A DNA stretch of 64,000 nt from Hyphomicrobiales bacterium. Its GTDB lineage: Bacteria; Pseudomonadota; Alphaproteobacteria; Rhizobiales; OSC116. Location: contig JABSRZ010000005.1 of NCBI GenBank assembly GCA_013214705.1, forward strand, positions 62,001 through 126,000. Reading direction: 5' to 3'. A program made the position numbers and the translations under genes. The notes below the pieces were generated by a model. That model was not told the origin of the DNA and searched no databases. It saw only the letters and a program-made list of their open reading frames with translations. Shown in pieces: positions 38,960 through 48,199 of this stretch. Every line of letters starts with the position of its first letter. The first letter of the stretch is position 1.

Positions 38960-40408
38960 ATGGCCAAACAATTGTTAAAACCAGATTTATGCATTATTGG
39001 TGGCGGTTCAGGTGGCCTAAGCGTGGCGTCAGCCGCCGCGCAAATGGGTGTAGATGTGGTGTTGGTGGAAAAAGCAAAAATGGGTGGCGATTGCCTAAAT
39101 TATGGCTGCGTGCCTTCGAAAGCTTTATTAAGTGCGGCAAAATCGGTACATGAGCATGGCAAAGCGGCAAAATATTTGCAAAATCACCAAGCCGCACAAG
39201 TGAATTATCCGGCGGTTAAGCAACATGTGGCTGACGTCATTGCCACCATCGCCCCGCATGACAGCGTGGAACGGTTCGAAGGGCTTGGGGTTAAAGTTAT
39301 TGAAGCCTGTGGGCAGTTTTTAGATGATGATACATTGGAAGCTGGCGACTATAGCATTAAAGCCCGACGGTTTATTGTCGCCACCGGTTCTTCGGCCTTT
39401 ATACCGCCGATAAAAGGCCTAAATCAGGTATCTTACCACACCAATGAAACCATTTTCACCCTAGACGAGCAACCTGAGCATCTGGTTATCATTGGGGCTG
39501 GGGCAATTGGGCTAGAGATGGCGCAAGCGCATAGCCGCATCGGCTGCCAAGTGACGGTGATTGATGCGTTTAAAATTTTGGCCAATTTAGATGATGCCTT
39601 TACCCAAGTGGTGCTGGCCGGGTTAAAAGCCGATGGCATAAAGCTATATGGTCAAACCCAAGTGGTAGAAGTTAGCCAAACTGGCAAAGCTATAAATATT
39701 CACCTTCAACATGCCGATGAGAGAAAACAAGTTTTAACCGCTTCGCATCTGTTAGTGGCGACCGGTCGCAATGCCAATATCGATGGTCTGGGTTTAGCCA
39801 ACACAAGTGTCAAATCTGATGCCAAAGGCATAATGGCCGATCATTCCTTGCGCACTGCAGCAAAACGCATTTACGCCATTGGCGATGTGGTGCAAATAAC
39901 CGGCGCCGCGTTCAACCCGCAACTCACTCATATAGCTAATTATCATGCCGGTTTGGTGATCAGGTCCTGCCTGTTGCGCCTTCCGACAAAAGTCAGTTAC
40001 GACACCCTGCCTTGGGTGCTATATACCGACCCTGAACTTGCCCATGTTGGCCTAGATGCCGAAGGAGCGCAACAAAAATATGCGGGTGCTAAAACACTTT
40101 CGGCAAGTTTTGCTGGCAATGACCGCGCCATCGCGATGGGCAAACCACAAGGGTTAGCGCAATTTTACATAACCAAAAAAGGCCATGTTGTCGGCGCCAC
40201 CATTGTTGGTGAAAATGCGGGCGAGCTAATCTCTATTTTGGCGCTTATGATTGCGCAAAAAATAAAAATATCTAAACTTGCCACCTTAATAGTGGCTTAC
40301 CCCACATTGGCCGAAATTGTAAAACGTGCCGCGCAAGATCATTATAAAGATATGGCAAAAAATAAAATATTACGCTTCATACTTGGCTTATTGCGTAAAT
40401 TTGGATAG
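38960..40408 (+). CDS. FAD-dependent pyridine nucleotide disulfide oxidoreductase
   Basis: A 482-residue class I flavoprotein related to dihydrolipoamide dehydrogenase and mercuric reductase. It has the FAD site CIIGGGSGGLSVASAAAQMG, the redox disulfide GGDCLNYGCVPSKAL, the NAD site VIIGAGAIGLEMAQAHSRIG, TGRNANIDGLGL, AIGDVVQI and the dimerisation domain. There is no heavy-metal domain and no terminal Cys pair, so mercuric reductase activity is unlikely. The substrate is unknown. AGGAG precedes the ATG at 38960. Confidence 0.88.
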   Translation: MAKQLLKPDLCIIGGGSGGLSVASAAAQMGVDVVLVEKAKMGGDCLNYGCVPSKALLSAAKSVHEHGKAAKYLQNHQAAQVNYPAVKQHVADVIATIAPHDSVERFEGLGVKVIEACGQFLDDDTLEAGDYSIKARRFIVATGSSAFIPPIKGLNQVSYHTNETIFTLDEQPEHLVIIGAGAIGLEMAQAHSRIGCQVTVIDAFKILANLDDAFTQVVLAGLKADGIKLYGQTQVVEVSQTGKAINIHLQHADERKQVLTASHLLVATGRNANIDGLGLANTSVKSDAKGIMADHSLRTAAKRIYAIGDVVQITGAAFNPQLTHIANYHAGLVIRSCLLRLPTKVSYDTLPWVLYTDPELAHVGLDAEGAQQKYAGAKTLSASFAGNDRAIAMGKPQGLAQFYITKKGHVVGATIVGENAGELISILALMIAQKIKISKLATLIVAYPTLAEIVKRAAQDHYKDMAKNKILRFILGLLRKFG

Positions 40409-40448
40409 TTTTGAAACTAAGTCAGCAATTTATTGAAAATAGACATTT

Positions 40449-41945
40449 ATGCCAGAACCATTAAAAAAAGCCAAAATTTGGAGCATTAGAGGCCTTTCTG
40501 GCCGCTTGTTATTGCTGACCATTATATTTGTTTTATTGGGTGAGCTGTTTATTTTTGTGCCGTCTTTGGCCAATTTTCGCAACAATTGGTTACAAGAAAA
40601 ACTCGCCAAAGCCCAAATTGCCACTTTGGTATTGGAAGCCACCCCCAATGACATGGTGGATGCCAAATTAGAGCGCGAATTGCTTACCAATGTCGGGGCC
40701 GAAATTGTGGCTTTAAAACGGGGTGACACCCGCCAACTTATGTTGCAGAAACAACAGCTAAACCGCATGATAGACGCCAGTTATGATTTGCGCAGCGAAA
40801 CCGCTATACAGCAAATAATGGCAGCGTTTGAAAGCTTGTTTGCGGCGCCCGATCGGTTGATTAAAGTGCGTGCCGCCACCCGTTTTGGCGCGGGAGATTT
40901 TATCGAAATTATCATTGATGAAAATATGATGCGCCGCGCAATGTGGGATTATGCCCAGAATATATTGGCGCTATCCATCATATTATCGGCCATTGTGGCA
41001 TCGATGATCTTTTTGGCGCTAAATTGGTTATTGGTGCGGCCGATAAAACGCATCACCCAGTCAATTATCGATTTTGGACATGATCCGCATCAATCTGCCA
41101 ACATGATAAAGCCCTCTAACCGCACCGACGAGGTTGGCATTGCCGAAACGCAATTGTTGCAAATGCAGCAAGAACTGCAATCGACATTGCGCGAAAAGAA
41201 CCGGTTAGCCGCCTTGGGCTTAGCTGTCAGCAAAATTAGCCATGATTTACGCAACATGCTGTCATCCACGCAAATGATTAGTGACAGGTTACAAAATATC
41301 GATGACCCATCGGTTGCACGGCTTGCGCCCAAATTAGAAGTGGCGTTAGACCGCGCCATTAATTTTTGTGTACGCACCTTAAAATATGGCCAAGCCAAAG
41401 AAGAAGACCCGCAGAAAGTATTTTTCGCTTTGCCACCATTGTTAGATGATGTCGCTGAAAGTTTGAGTCTGGACGTTTTGCCAAACTCTCACCAACAAAT
41501 GGTCGATTGGGTGGTGGATATTGATGAAAATGCCTTAATTTTTGCCGATCGGCATCAATTGTTCCGCATTATTTTGAATATCTGCCGAAATTCGTGTGAT
41601 ATTTTAAAAAATCACACCCCTATTGAGGGCGAGAAATCGCGTATTTTCATTGGCTATTTAATTCGTGATGAGGTGCAATATCTGGTGGTGGCTGACAATG
41701 GCCCGGGGGTGATGGAACGCGCCAAGCAATCCTTATTTTCGGCTTTTCAAGGCTCGATGCGCCCCGGTGGCACCGGCCTCGGCCTGGCCATAGCTCATGA
41801 ATTGGTGGTGGCACATGGCGGCGACATTAGCCTGATAGAAGCGCCTAAGTATGACATCACTGGCAAGCCTTATGCCGAGTTAATCGATATAAAACAAATG
41901 AGTGGCGCTATATTCTTAATCTGCCTGCCGATAGACAGTGACTAA
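40449..41945 (+). CDS. Orphan sensor histidine kinase
   Basis: A 498-residue membrane-bound kinase. Membrane segments lie near residues 20-40 and 170-195 with a periplasmic sensor of about 125 residues between. A HAMP region (LLVRPIKRITQSIIDFG) is followed by a coiled coil, the phospho-acceptor H box SKISHDLRNMLSS near 270, the N box IILNICRNSCDIL, G1 VADNGPGV and G2 GGTGLGLAIAHELV. No response regulator gene is adjacent. Signal unknown. Confidence 0.9.
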   Translation: MPEPLKKAKIWSIRGLSGRLLLLTIIFVLLGELFIFVPSLANFRNNWLQEKLAKAQIATLVLEATPNDMVDAKLERELLTNVGAEIVALKRGDTRQLMLQKQQLNRMIDASYDLRSETAIQQIMAAFESLFAAPDRLIKVRAATRFGAGDFIEIIIDENMMRRAMWDYAQNILALSIILSAIVASMIFLALNWLLVRPIKRITQSIIDFGHDPHQSANMIKPSNRTDEVGIAETQLLQMQQELQSTLREKNRLAALGLAVSKISHDLRNMLSSTQMISDRLQNIDDPSVARLAPKLEVALDRAINFCVRTLKYGQAKEEDPQKVFFALPPLLDDVAESLSLDVLPNSHQQMVDWVVDIDENALIFADRHQLFRIILNICRNSCDILKNHTPIEGEKSRIFIGYLIRDEVQYLVVADNGPGVMERAKQSLFSAFQGSMRPGGTGLGLAIAHELVVAHGGDISLIEAPKYDITGKPYAELIDIKQMSGAIFLICLPIDSD

Positions 41946-42041
41946 GTTCTGGCTAAAGTTTGGATAATGTGTGGGATAAACCGTAGCAGATAAAGAAACC
42001 GTTTGCCTTTTGAGTTTCTAAGGCTTAGAAACCAATTATCC

Positions 42042-42118
42042 GCACCGGTAGCTCAGCTGGATAGAGCACTTGACTACGAATCAAGGGGTCGGGGGTTCGA
42101 ATCCCTCCCGGTGCACCA
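42042..42118 (+). tRNA. tRNA-Arg (anticodon ACG)
   Basis: A complete 77-base cloverleaf with encoded CCA. Acceptor GCACCGG pairs with CCGGTGC, the D arm is GCTC-AGCTGGATA-GAGC, the anticodon arm is CTTGA-CTACGAA-TCAAG with ACG at 42076-42078, and the T arm is GGGGG-TTCGAAT-CCCTC. A34 would be deaminated to inosine. It marks the edge of the accessory region, and its 3' end recurs at 43881. Confidence 0.98.
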
Positions 42119-42119
42119 C
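42107..42119 (+). repeat. Candidate attachment site, left copy (tRNA 3' end)
   Basis: CCCGGTGCACCAC, the last 12 bases of tRNA-Arg plus one, occurs again exactly at 43881-43893 in the same orientation. Integrases commonly recombine at tRNA 3' ends and leave such direct repeats. No integrase gene is seen. Confidence 0.6.
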
Positions 42120-42225
42120 TCAACCCATGTAACTAATTGAAATATATAATATATATAATATATATTAATTTCCAGCCTACCTTTTAGAGTGTCTTTTTTC
42201 GACAGAAATATGATAATCAGATTAA

Positions 42226-42603
42226 ACTTCTAGTTGTTTTAGAACACTAGAGCATCAGCTTTATCCTCACGAACTTTCGGGTGGGCAACTTCAGCGGGTT
42301 GCGATTGATAGGGCCCTTTCGGTCCAACCAGAAATCTTATTGGCGGACGAACCAACAAGCTCATCAGATGTGTCGGTACAAGCTCAGGTTTTGAACTTAA
42401 TTTCGGAATTGCGTGATAAATTAAATCTGACCGTCATATTTGTTTCCCAAGACTTGGCAGTCGTCGGCAGGGTGACTGAAAATGTCATTGTGATGAAACA
42501 TGGCCGCATTGTAGAAGCCCGGGAAACCTCAAATGTGCTGCTAGACCCTCCGTACGAATACACTAGAAAACTTGCCCAAGTGGCGCAGGCCGTTCGCCTT
42601 TGA
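42226..42603 (+). pseudogene. C-terminal remnant of a peptide-type ABC transporter ATPase
   Basis: Homology to DppD/DppF-like ATPases begins abruptly around YPHELSGGQLQRVAIDRAL, with no Walker A domain upstream, and runs through ILLADEPTSSSDVSVQAQV and VIFVSQDLAVVG to the C-terminal region VLLDPPYEYTRKLAQVAQ. The D-loop is degenerate (SSSD for the usual ALD), and there is no start or ribosome site. It is the tail of a deleted gene, just inside the tRNA-Arg edge of the accessory region. Confidence 0.85.
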
Positions 42604-42676
42604 CGTAGAATATTGTAGATATGTTGGGGACTAGGGAACACTTTTTGTATATTTGATTTACCGGAGAGAAAATTTT

Positions 42677-42832
42677 ATGAATCTGGATGATAAAGAGATT
42701 AAACCTAAATAGCGTGTTATTAAACATGCTGAGCAGTTTGGCAATGTTTAAAAAATAAGCAGATATTTTGGTGTTGGTAGAACAAGTATTTATCGATGGT
42801 TGTAGGCCTATAAGAAAAATAAAGAGAGTTGA
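42677..42832 (+). pseudogene. Remnant of an IS481-like transposase N terminus
   Basis: One continuous frame reads as a transposase helix-turn-helix: RVIKHAEQFGNV, then KISRYFGVGRTSIYRWL, then AYKKNKE, interrupted by three in-frame stops (TAG, TAA, TAG). Each stop falls where Gln or Lys would fit and is one substitution from CAG, CAA or AAA. An ATG opens the frame. No catalytic domain follows, so this is a decayed fragment. Confidence 0.75.
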
Positions 42833-42833
42833 T

Positions 42834-43733
42834 ATGATTATAAAAACAAATATCTCAATTATTGGTGCTGGACTAATGGGGCATGGGCTTGCTCAAGTGT
42901 TTGCGTTTGCGGGGCATCGAGTTAAAGTATATGATGCCCATCAAATAGCATTAGATAGCCTACATGATCGGATAGTTGTAAACTTGAAATCTTTGGGACA
43001 AGACGTTAACTCTTCCGCCAATATTGAAGTTTTTTCGTCTCTTGAAGATGCTGTCAAAGACGCCGATTTTGTGTTTGAAGCTGCGCCAGAAAAACTAGAG
43101 ATAAAACGCGCAATTTTTGCAGATCTGGTAAAACATGCTCCCAAAAACGCTGTTTTAGCTTCTAACACATCAGCGATGCCCATTACTGGTATTGGTGAAA
43201 ATTTACCAACAAATGACCGTATCCTGGGTACTCACTGGTGGAACCCACCATTTTTAGTGCCTCTGGTGGAAGTTGTTTCACCGCATTTTACGGACCAAGT
43301 TAATGTCGAAAAAATGATGAGCTTGCTGTCTTCAGTCGGTAAATCACCCGTGCATATTAAAAAAGATGTTGTTGGTTTTGTCGGTAACCGTTTGCAGATG
43401 GCTTTATGGCGTGAAGCCATCGCAATAGTTGAAGACGGAATTGCAGATGCCGAAACAGTCGACACCGTCGTAAAACAAAGTTTTGGACGAAGACTTGCTG
43501 TATTAGGGCCATTAGAAAATGCCGATTTGATAGGTACTGACCTAACATTGGATATCCATAACACCATTTTGAAAGATCTTAGTCGTGCTACTGAGCCATC
43601 AAAATATCTAAAGATGTTGGTTGCAGATGGGCGCTTAGGAATGAAGTCTGGAGAAGGCTTCAAATCATGGTCGAAAGATCAAGCTCAACGACTTCGTAAT
43701 ACATTATTTGACCACTTAAAAAACTTCAAATAA
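42834..43733 (+). CDS. 3-hydroxyacyl-CoA dehydrogenase family NAD-dependent dehydrogenase
   Basis: A 299-residue protein with an N-terminal Rossmann fold (ISIIGAGLMGHGLAQVFAFAG), the segment FVFEAAPEKLEIKRAIFADL, SNTSAMPIT, the family signature GTHWWNPPFLVPLVEVV, and the C-terminal helical domain (VGFVGNRLQMALWREA, RLGMKSGEGF). Relatives include 3-hydroxybutyryl-CoA and L-gulonate 3-dehydrogenases; HWWNPP in place of HFFNPP points away from fatty-acid oxidation. AGAGAG precedes the ATG at 42834. It lies between the two copies of the tRNA 3'-end repeat. Confidence 0.85.
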   Translation: MIIKTNISIIGAGLMGHGLAQVFAFAGHRVKVYDAHQIALDSLHDRIVVNLKSLGQDVNSSANIEVFSSLEDAVKDADFVFEAAPEKLEIKRAIFADLVKHAPKNAVLASNTSAMPITGIGENLPTNDRILGTHWWNPPFLVPLVEVVSPHFTDQVNVEKMMSLLSSVGKSPVHIKKDVVGFVGNRLQMALWREAIAIVEDGIADAETVDTVVKQSFGRRLAVLGPLENADLIGTDLTLDIHNTILKDLSRATEPSKYLKMLVADGRLGMKSGEGFKSWSKDQAQRLRNTLFDHLKNFK

Positions 43734-43756
43734 CCACCGAACCCTGGGAGGGAATA

Positions 43757-43852
43757 ATGGTTAAAAATCTAGACGTGAAAGTATATTCTGGAATGTCCAA
43801 CTATGTGAGGAGGTGGGTTTTATATCGTTTAATTTCAGATGCTCATGCGTGA
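43757..43852 (+). CDS. Possible 31-residue small protein
   Basis: An ATG at 43757 follows a strong GGGAGGG site and opens a 31-codon frame (contains KVYSGMSNYVRRWVLYRLI) ending in TGA. I do not recognise it. It lies 23 bases after the dehydrogenase stop and could be a small gene or the start of a truncated one; the rest of the 43734-43986 gap shows only the tRNA-end repeat. Confidence 0.3.
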   Translation: MVKNLDVKVYSGMSNYVRRWVLYRLISDAHA

Positions 43853-43880
43853 AAACTATGTTCAGCCCAAATTATTCCTG

Positions 43881-43893
43881 CCCGGTGCACCAC
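43881..43893 (+). repeat. Candidate attachment site, right copy
   Basis: Exact 13-base repeat of the tRNA-Arg 3' end (CCCGGTGCACCAC) with unrelated flanks, 1774 bases downstream of the tRNA copy. It lies in non-coding sequence between convergent genes. Confidence 0.6.
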
Positions 43894-43986
43894 GATTCTT
43901 AATATCCTGTCTTTGTTGCATATTCAGACCACCCTTCAAAAACAATAGTCTTGATGTTCGAAATTGTCGTTGATGAAGAGTCTCGG

Positions 43987-44934
43987 TCAAAACAGTTCTG
44001 GTAACGCGCGGCGCACGGCACTCGCTAGAGTTTGGACATCATCAATAGAAGCACCATCATAAGGCCATAACAATCGCGGTCCAATTGGTCCCCACTGTCC
44101 GATTGCGGCCAATAGTTTATCCAGCGCCGGATCGGATAATGTCTTAGTTCTAGCTAATGGAAAGACATATTGTTCGAAGAATTCGTTAATACGGGCTTCC
44201 AGCTCTATCGCTGCATCTAGATCGGTCTCGATCATCTGCCAGTGCCGTGTTGCGCCTTCTGGGCTGATACAAGCAACATTTGAATAGGAACCGTCGGCGC
44301 CTAATGGGCGACCAAATGCAACTTTATGGCCAGGAACGAAAACCGACAAGTTTGGATGTAGGTTTTGCAGATCAGAATACCAACACTTGTCACCAGCGGC
44401 GAGTTTAACACCAACCAGATTGGGAATCCGTTTTTGAAGAACGTCGATTTGGTGTAAATCAAGACGAACTTTTGCGTGAGGCGGGTTGTAGAGAATGATT
44501 GGAGTTTGCCCGGCAACCTCTTGCATCCCATCGACAAATCTTTCGATTTCAGCCCACGAAGGTGGCCACCAATCCGGCAGTGTAATCTGCACAGCATCAG
44601 GAGACAGCGCCGCCACCTGTGCAAACCTATTGCGCGCTATACGCGGATTTGAGTTACTAACACCGATTTGAAACGGTTTGCCTTGCTTCTTAGCAGCCTC
44701 AGCAACGATACCGGTGACTTTTTCAAATTCAGCTTCTGTTTGGTTGTAAAATTCACCAGCTGTTCCGTTTGTATATATGCCAGCGAGGTTGCTGGCACAC
44801 AAAATTTCGACCTGTTCTTCGAAGTCCTGCCAGTTAATTGATCCGGAATTATCAATGGGTAACAAAACGGAGCCCCAAATGCCTTTAGGCGCTTTTTCGG
44901 TGTCTATTGGTGTATGACTTGTTGGGCTTGCCAT
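43987..44934 (-). CDS. DapA-family (dihydrodipicolinate synthase-like) lyase
   Basis: A 315-residue class I aldolase-fold enzyme. The Schiff-base lysine is in LVGVKLAAGD near residue 172, the catalytic Tyr in PIILYNPPHAKV, and the substrate loop is TNGTAGEFYNQTEAEF. The last feature resembles sugar-acid dehydratases or lyases more than true DapA. It is the last gene of the minus-strand arm, after the class IV aminotransferase. GGGAGG lies before the ATG at 44934. Substrate unknown. Confidence 0.85.
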   Translation of the reverse strand: MASPTSHTPIDTEKAPKGIWGSVLLPIDNSGSINWQDFEEQVEILCASNLAGIYTNGTAGEFYNQTEAEFEKVTGIVAEAAKKQGKPFQIGVSNSNPRIARNRFAQVAALSPDAVQITLPDWWPPSWAEIERFVDGMQEVAGQTPIILYNPPHAKVRLDLHQIDVLQKRIPNLVGVKLAAGDKCWYSDLQNLHPNLSVFVPGHKVAFGRPLGADGSYSNVACISPEGATRHWQMIETDLDAAIELEARINEFFEQYVFPLARTKTLSDPALDKLLAAIGQWGPIGPRLLWPYDGASIDDVQTLASAVRRALPELF

Positions 44935-44983
44935 TTTAACCTCCCTTTGGCTAGACATTTCGATCGCAACATTGATTCCAGAT

Positions 44984-45901
44984 TCAATCCTTAAGTTGAT
45001 TGCGTGCTTGTTCGATTATGTCGAGACCAACCAGATCGCTCCATGCGGCCATTAACTTTTTTGTAACAGGACCGACCCTTCCGTCACCAATTGTTATGCC
45101 GTTAAATCGCGTCGCTGGCATGATACAATAGGGTGTACTGGTGAAGAAGACTTCGTCAGCTGTCGCAAGATCGTAGGGTTGTAAAATGGTTTCCTCGGCT
45201 GTGATTCCAAGTTTTTTTGCGAGTTGTAAGGTCGTTTCGCGCGTTATACCTGCAAGGCAATTGCCCGTCGTCGGCGTCTTTAATACGCCGCCGGTTACTA
45301 CAAAAACATTACCGCCTTTGTTTTCGGAAACATTGCCGTAGATATCCAAAATCACACTCTGGGCATGGGGATCAATCAGCTTCACTTCTGCTTCGGCGAG
45401 TGTGTATGCCATTCTACTCCGGTTTTTTATGCGCGCATCCATTGACTGGCTTGGTATCGCGCGGCTCATAGGCGTAACTGCGTGGCAACCGTCAATATAA
45501 AAGGGCGCCCAGCTGCGCAAATCCATCGGCTGCACGAATATCATGACTGTGGCTTCGTTTGATGTTGAGGTTGGATCAGATCCGGCGATCGAAATTCCAC
45601 GAGATATATTATGAACCAACCAGCAATCTTCTGACGCACCATACTCTTCCAAATTTGTGTTCAGAACCTCTAGCGAAATGCGCAACATTTCTTCTTTACC
45701 GTACCCGATATCGTTGCGCACCACTTTAAGAGATTTGTATAAACGCTCGATATGTTCTTCAAGTTTAAACGGCTTGTGAAGGAATGTGCGTGTCGACTCT
45801 GTGACTGTATCACCCAACATCACAGCACTATCAAAGATGGATATTTTTGCTTCATTTTCAGGGACAAGCCTGCCAGAAATGTGTACAAGGTTCTTTCGCA
45901 T
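44984..45901 (-). CDS. Class IV (fold-type IV) PLP aminotransferase
   Basis: A 305-residue enzyme of the branched-chain/D-amino-acid aminotransferase family. The PLP lysine is in MDARIKNRSRMAYTLAE, and the C-terminal signature TADEVFFTSTPYCIMPATRFN matches the family's cofactor-phosphate region; GNVSENKGGNVFVV is also typical. BCAT, D-amino-acid aminotransferase and ADC lyase cannot be separated by eye. It lies between the class III aminotransferase and the DapA-like gene, suggesting amino-group removal in a catabolic pathway. AGGAG precedes the start. Confidence 0.88.
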   Translation of the reverse strand: MRKNLVHISGRLVPENEAKISIFDSAVMLGDTVTESTRTFLHKPFKLEEHIERLYKSLKVVRNDIGYGKEEMLRISLEVLNTNLEEYGASEDCWLVHNISRGISIAGSDPTSTSNEATVMIFVQPMDLRSWAPFYIDGCHAVTPMSRAIPSQSMDARIKNRSRMAYTLAEAEVKLIDPHAQSVILDIYGNVSENKGGNVFVVTGGVLKTPTTGNCLAGITRETTLQLAKKLGITAEETILQPYDLATADEVFFTSTPYCIMPATRFNGITIGDGRVGPVTKKLMAAWSDLVGLDIIEQARNQLKD

Positions 45902-45927
45902 GGAATACTCCTAACTTGACATCGGAT

Positions 45928-47232
45928 TTAATTTAATCGACTAAACCCACTATGAGCGATCGGACCATTTAACAAACTAGTGACATCCAACCCTTCCTCA
46001 CATGTTTTGATTTGTGCAAATATTGGATCTAATGCATCGAAATATCCAGATAGGACTTCCGGCGTATGGGCAGTACAAACATAGACACTGTTAGACGACA
46101 GATAGCCTTTTTTAAGCATTTCCTGGGTTATGAGTGTTTTGTATGCTTGTGCATTTTCGCTGACGAAGGCGAAGCTGGTAAGCGATGGCAACCCGCTTGT
46201 CTTAATCAGCAAATCGTATTTTTTGGCAAGCTCCTGCCAGCGACGGGTTATGGTTTTCCCGGTTTCAATTATAGCCGACCATGGGTTCTCATTTTCCATT
46301 ACATTAAGCGTTGCGAGCGCGGCGGCGGAACCGATGCGTTCTGTCCAGAACGTACTAGAGATAAACGTGCTTTGGGCTGCCTGCATGACCTCGCTCTTAC
46401 CGATTACCGCGGTACATGCGTAACCGTTCCCTAGGGCTTTTCCAAACACCGCCATATCGGGTGTCACGTCAAAAGTTTTGTGTAGTCCGCCAAAATTTTG
46501 CCTAAATCCAGATGTGCACTCGTCAAAAATAAGCACAATTCCGTTTTTAGTCGCGATGTCTCGAACTTTATGTAGGAAATTATCTTCAGGTGGGAAGTTG
46601 CGCATAACCTCCATTTTGATGACGCCAATGTCGCTATTCTTAATTAAGCCTTCTAAACCTTCAAAATCATTATATTTGAATGGCAATACACTACCACGTA
46701 GGTTTTGTGGGACGCCATTTGGGTCAAGACCCGGCAAAAGGTGGCCATCTAGGTCGTCACCTTTCACTAAATTGGTTGCGAGGTACCAATCGTGCCAACC
46801 ATGATACCCACAAATGGCAACATTATCTCGTCCACTGGCAGCGCGGGCTATTCGGATCGCAATTGCGTTCGCTTCACCGCCAGTGCGGGCAAAACGCGCC
46901 ATGTCCGCCCACGGATGAATATCAATCAATCGCTCCGCTAGCGCGACTTCTTCAGGTGCGTTTAAGGTAGAAAGGTTGCCGCTCATGGCGGCTTTGCAAA
47001 CGGCCTCGTCAACTTCTGGACGGCCGTATCCCAGAACGTTGGCCCCAACGCCCATAATCGACATATCGACGTATTTTACACCATCAAGATCCCAAACATT
47101 ACAGCCTTTGGCGCGACTATAATAAGCCGGCCATTGTTCGGGCAAAAACATTTCCGGACGTTTTGACAGCAACATATTACCGCCGGGTATTAATGTTTTA
47201 GCTTTTTCCCAAAGCTTTTGACCTTTATCCAT
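45928..47232 (-). CDS. Class III PLP aminotransferase (glutamate-1-semialdehyde aminomutase-like)
   Basis: A 434-residue fold-type I enzyme resembling HemL: ARFARTGGEANAIAIRIARA, GYHGWHDWYLA, VLIFDECTSGFRQNFGGLH, and the PLP lysine in AVFGKALGNGY. The catabolic neighbourhood and moderate divergence argue against haem biosynthesis; such HemL-like proteins also act on amino-sugar substrates. It lies between the lyase at 47246 and the class IV aminotransferase. Confidence 0.87.
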   Translation of the reverse strand: MDKGQKLWEKAKTLIPGGNMLLSKRPEMFLPEQWPAYYSRAKGCNVWDLDGVKYVDMSIMGVGANVLGYGRPEVDEAVCKAAMSGNLSTLNAPEEVALAERLIDIHPWADMARFARTGGEANAIAIRIARAASGRDNVAICGYHGWHDWYLATNLVKGDDLDGHLLPGLDPNGVPQNLRGSVLPFKYNDFEGLEGLIKNSDIGVIKMEVMRNFPPEDNFLHKVRDIATKNGIVLIFDECTSGFRQNFGGLHKTFDVTPDMAVFGKALGNGYACTAVIGKSEVMQAAQSTFISSTFWTERIGSAAALATLNVMENENPWSAIIETGKTITRRWQELAKKYDLLIKTSGLPSLTSFAFVSENAQAYKTLITQEMLKKGYLSSNSVYVCTAHTPEVLSGYFDALDPIFAQIKTCEEGLDVTSLLNGPIAHSGFSRLN

Positions 47233-47245
47233 TTATTTAGCCCCG

Positions 47246-48172
47246 CTAGATCGCATCAAGAAAAGCGACGCCCTCAAGCTTGTGGTTTTGCATTAATTGG
47301 CGACACTTTTCCTTTAATTCTGCTTCTTCATTGCTGGTGAAATTGTCGAAGGGTTTGCGACAGTAACCTGCATCCGCACCCTGCCAAGCCATCGCGCGTT
47401 TGATAAACGATACGCCTTTGTTAGCGATTCCAAAAAATATTATCTTATTTACCACCTCCTGAAGATGTTTGGCCTTACTCATATCGTTTTCTTTGACTGC
47501 CTTACAAAGTTCGATAATCACTTCAGGAATCATATTGTAGAACGAACCGATAAGTCCGTCTGCACCATACATCAAACCTGACATGGCCATCTCATCTGTG
47601 CCAGAATACACCATGAAATCGGGCCCAATTTCTTCTTTGATGCGGAGAAAATCGAATTGTGTAGGCGCAGTGTATTTGATCCCCCCAACACCCTTGATAC
47701 TTGAAAGATTCATGATTTGCTCAAATCCCATAAGACCAACCAACGGGATATTATATATGATCATCGGCAGATCAGTTGATTTGGTTAAATCGGTGTAATA
47801 ATTTTGAATCATATTTGATGTGAATGGCCAATAAAACGGAGGCACAGAGGACAATGCATCAACTCCATTTTCCTGCGCGTGTTCTGCCAAATCAACCGAA
47901 GTATGCGTGCCGATCGCGCCAATATGTGCGATGACGGGCAAACGGCCTGCTGTTTCATCAACGACGACTTCCAAAACTCGTTTGCGTTCCTCAGGAGACA
48001 TAAGAAATGCTTCGCCTGTACTTCCGGTAATGTAAAAACCATCGACTCCGCGATCTATCAAAAAATTTATTATCCCTCGCATTCTTTTTTCGTCAAACTT
48101 TTCGTTTTCATCGAAAGGGGTGACGAGGGCTGGCATGACGCCAGTTATATTCTTTAGCTCAAATTTTGGCAT
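47246..48172 (-). CDS. N-acetylneuraminate lyase-like aldolase
   Basis: A 308-residue DapA-superfamily enzyme closer to sialic acid lyase than to DapA: VMPALVTPFDENEKFD, FYITGSTGEAFLMSPEER, VPPFYWPFT, the catalytic Tyr in PMIIYNIPLVG, the Schiff-base Lys in VGGIKYTAPTQFD, and YSGTDEMAMSGLMYGADGLI. Sialic acid lyases split N-acetylneuraminate into pyruvate and N-acetylmannosamine. Related nonulosonic or ketodeoxy sugar acids are equally possible. It sits directly after the transporter genes. GGAG precedes the start. Confidence 0.85.
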   Translation of the reverse strand: MPKFELKNITGVMPALVTPFDENEKFDEKRMRGIINFLIDRGVDGFYITGSTGEAFLMSPEERKRVLEVVVDETAGRLPVIAHIGAIGTHTSVDLAEHAQENGVDALSSVPPFYWPFTSNMIQNYYTDLTKSTDLPMIIYNIPLVGLMGFEQIMNLSSIKGVGGIKYTAPTQFDFLRIKEEIGPDFMVYSGTDEMAMSGLMYGADGLIGSFYNMIPEVIIELCKAVKENDMSKAKHLQEVVNKIIFFGIANKGVSFIKRAMAWQGADAGYCRKPFDNFTSNEEAELKEKCRQLMQNHKLEGVAFLDAI

Positions 48173-48199
48173 GATTTTCTCCGGTTGTTTTTTGATGAA

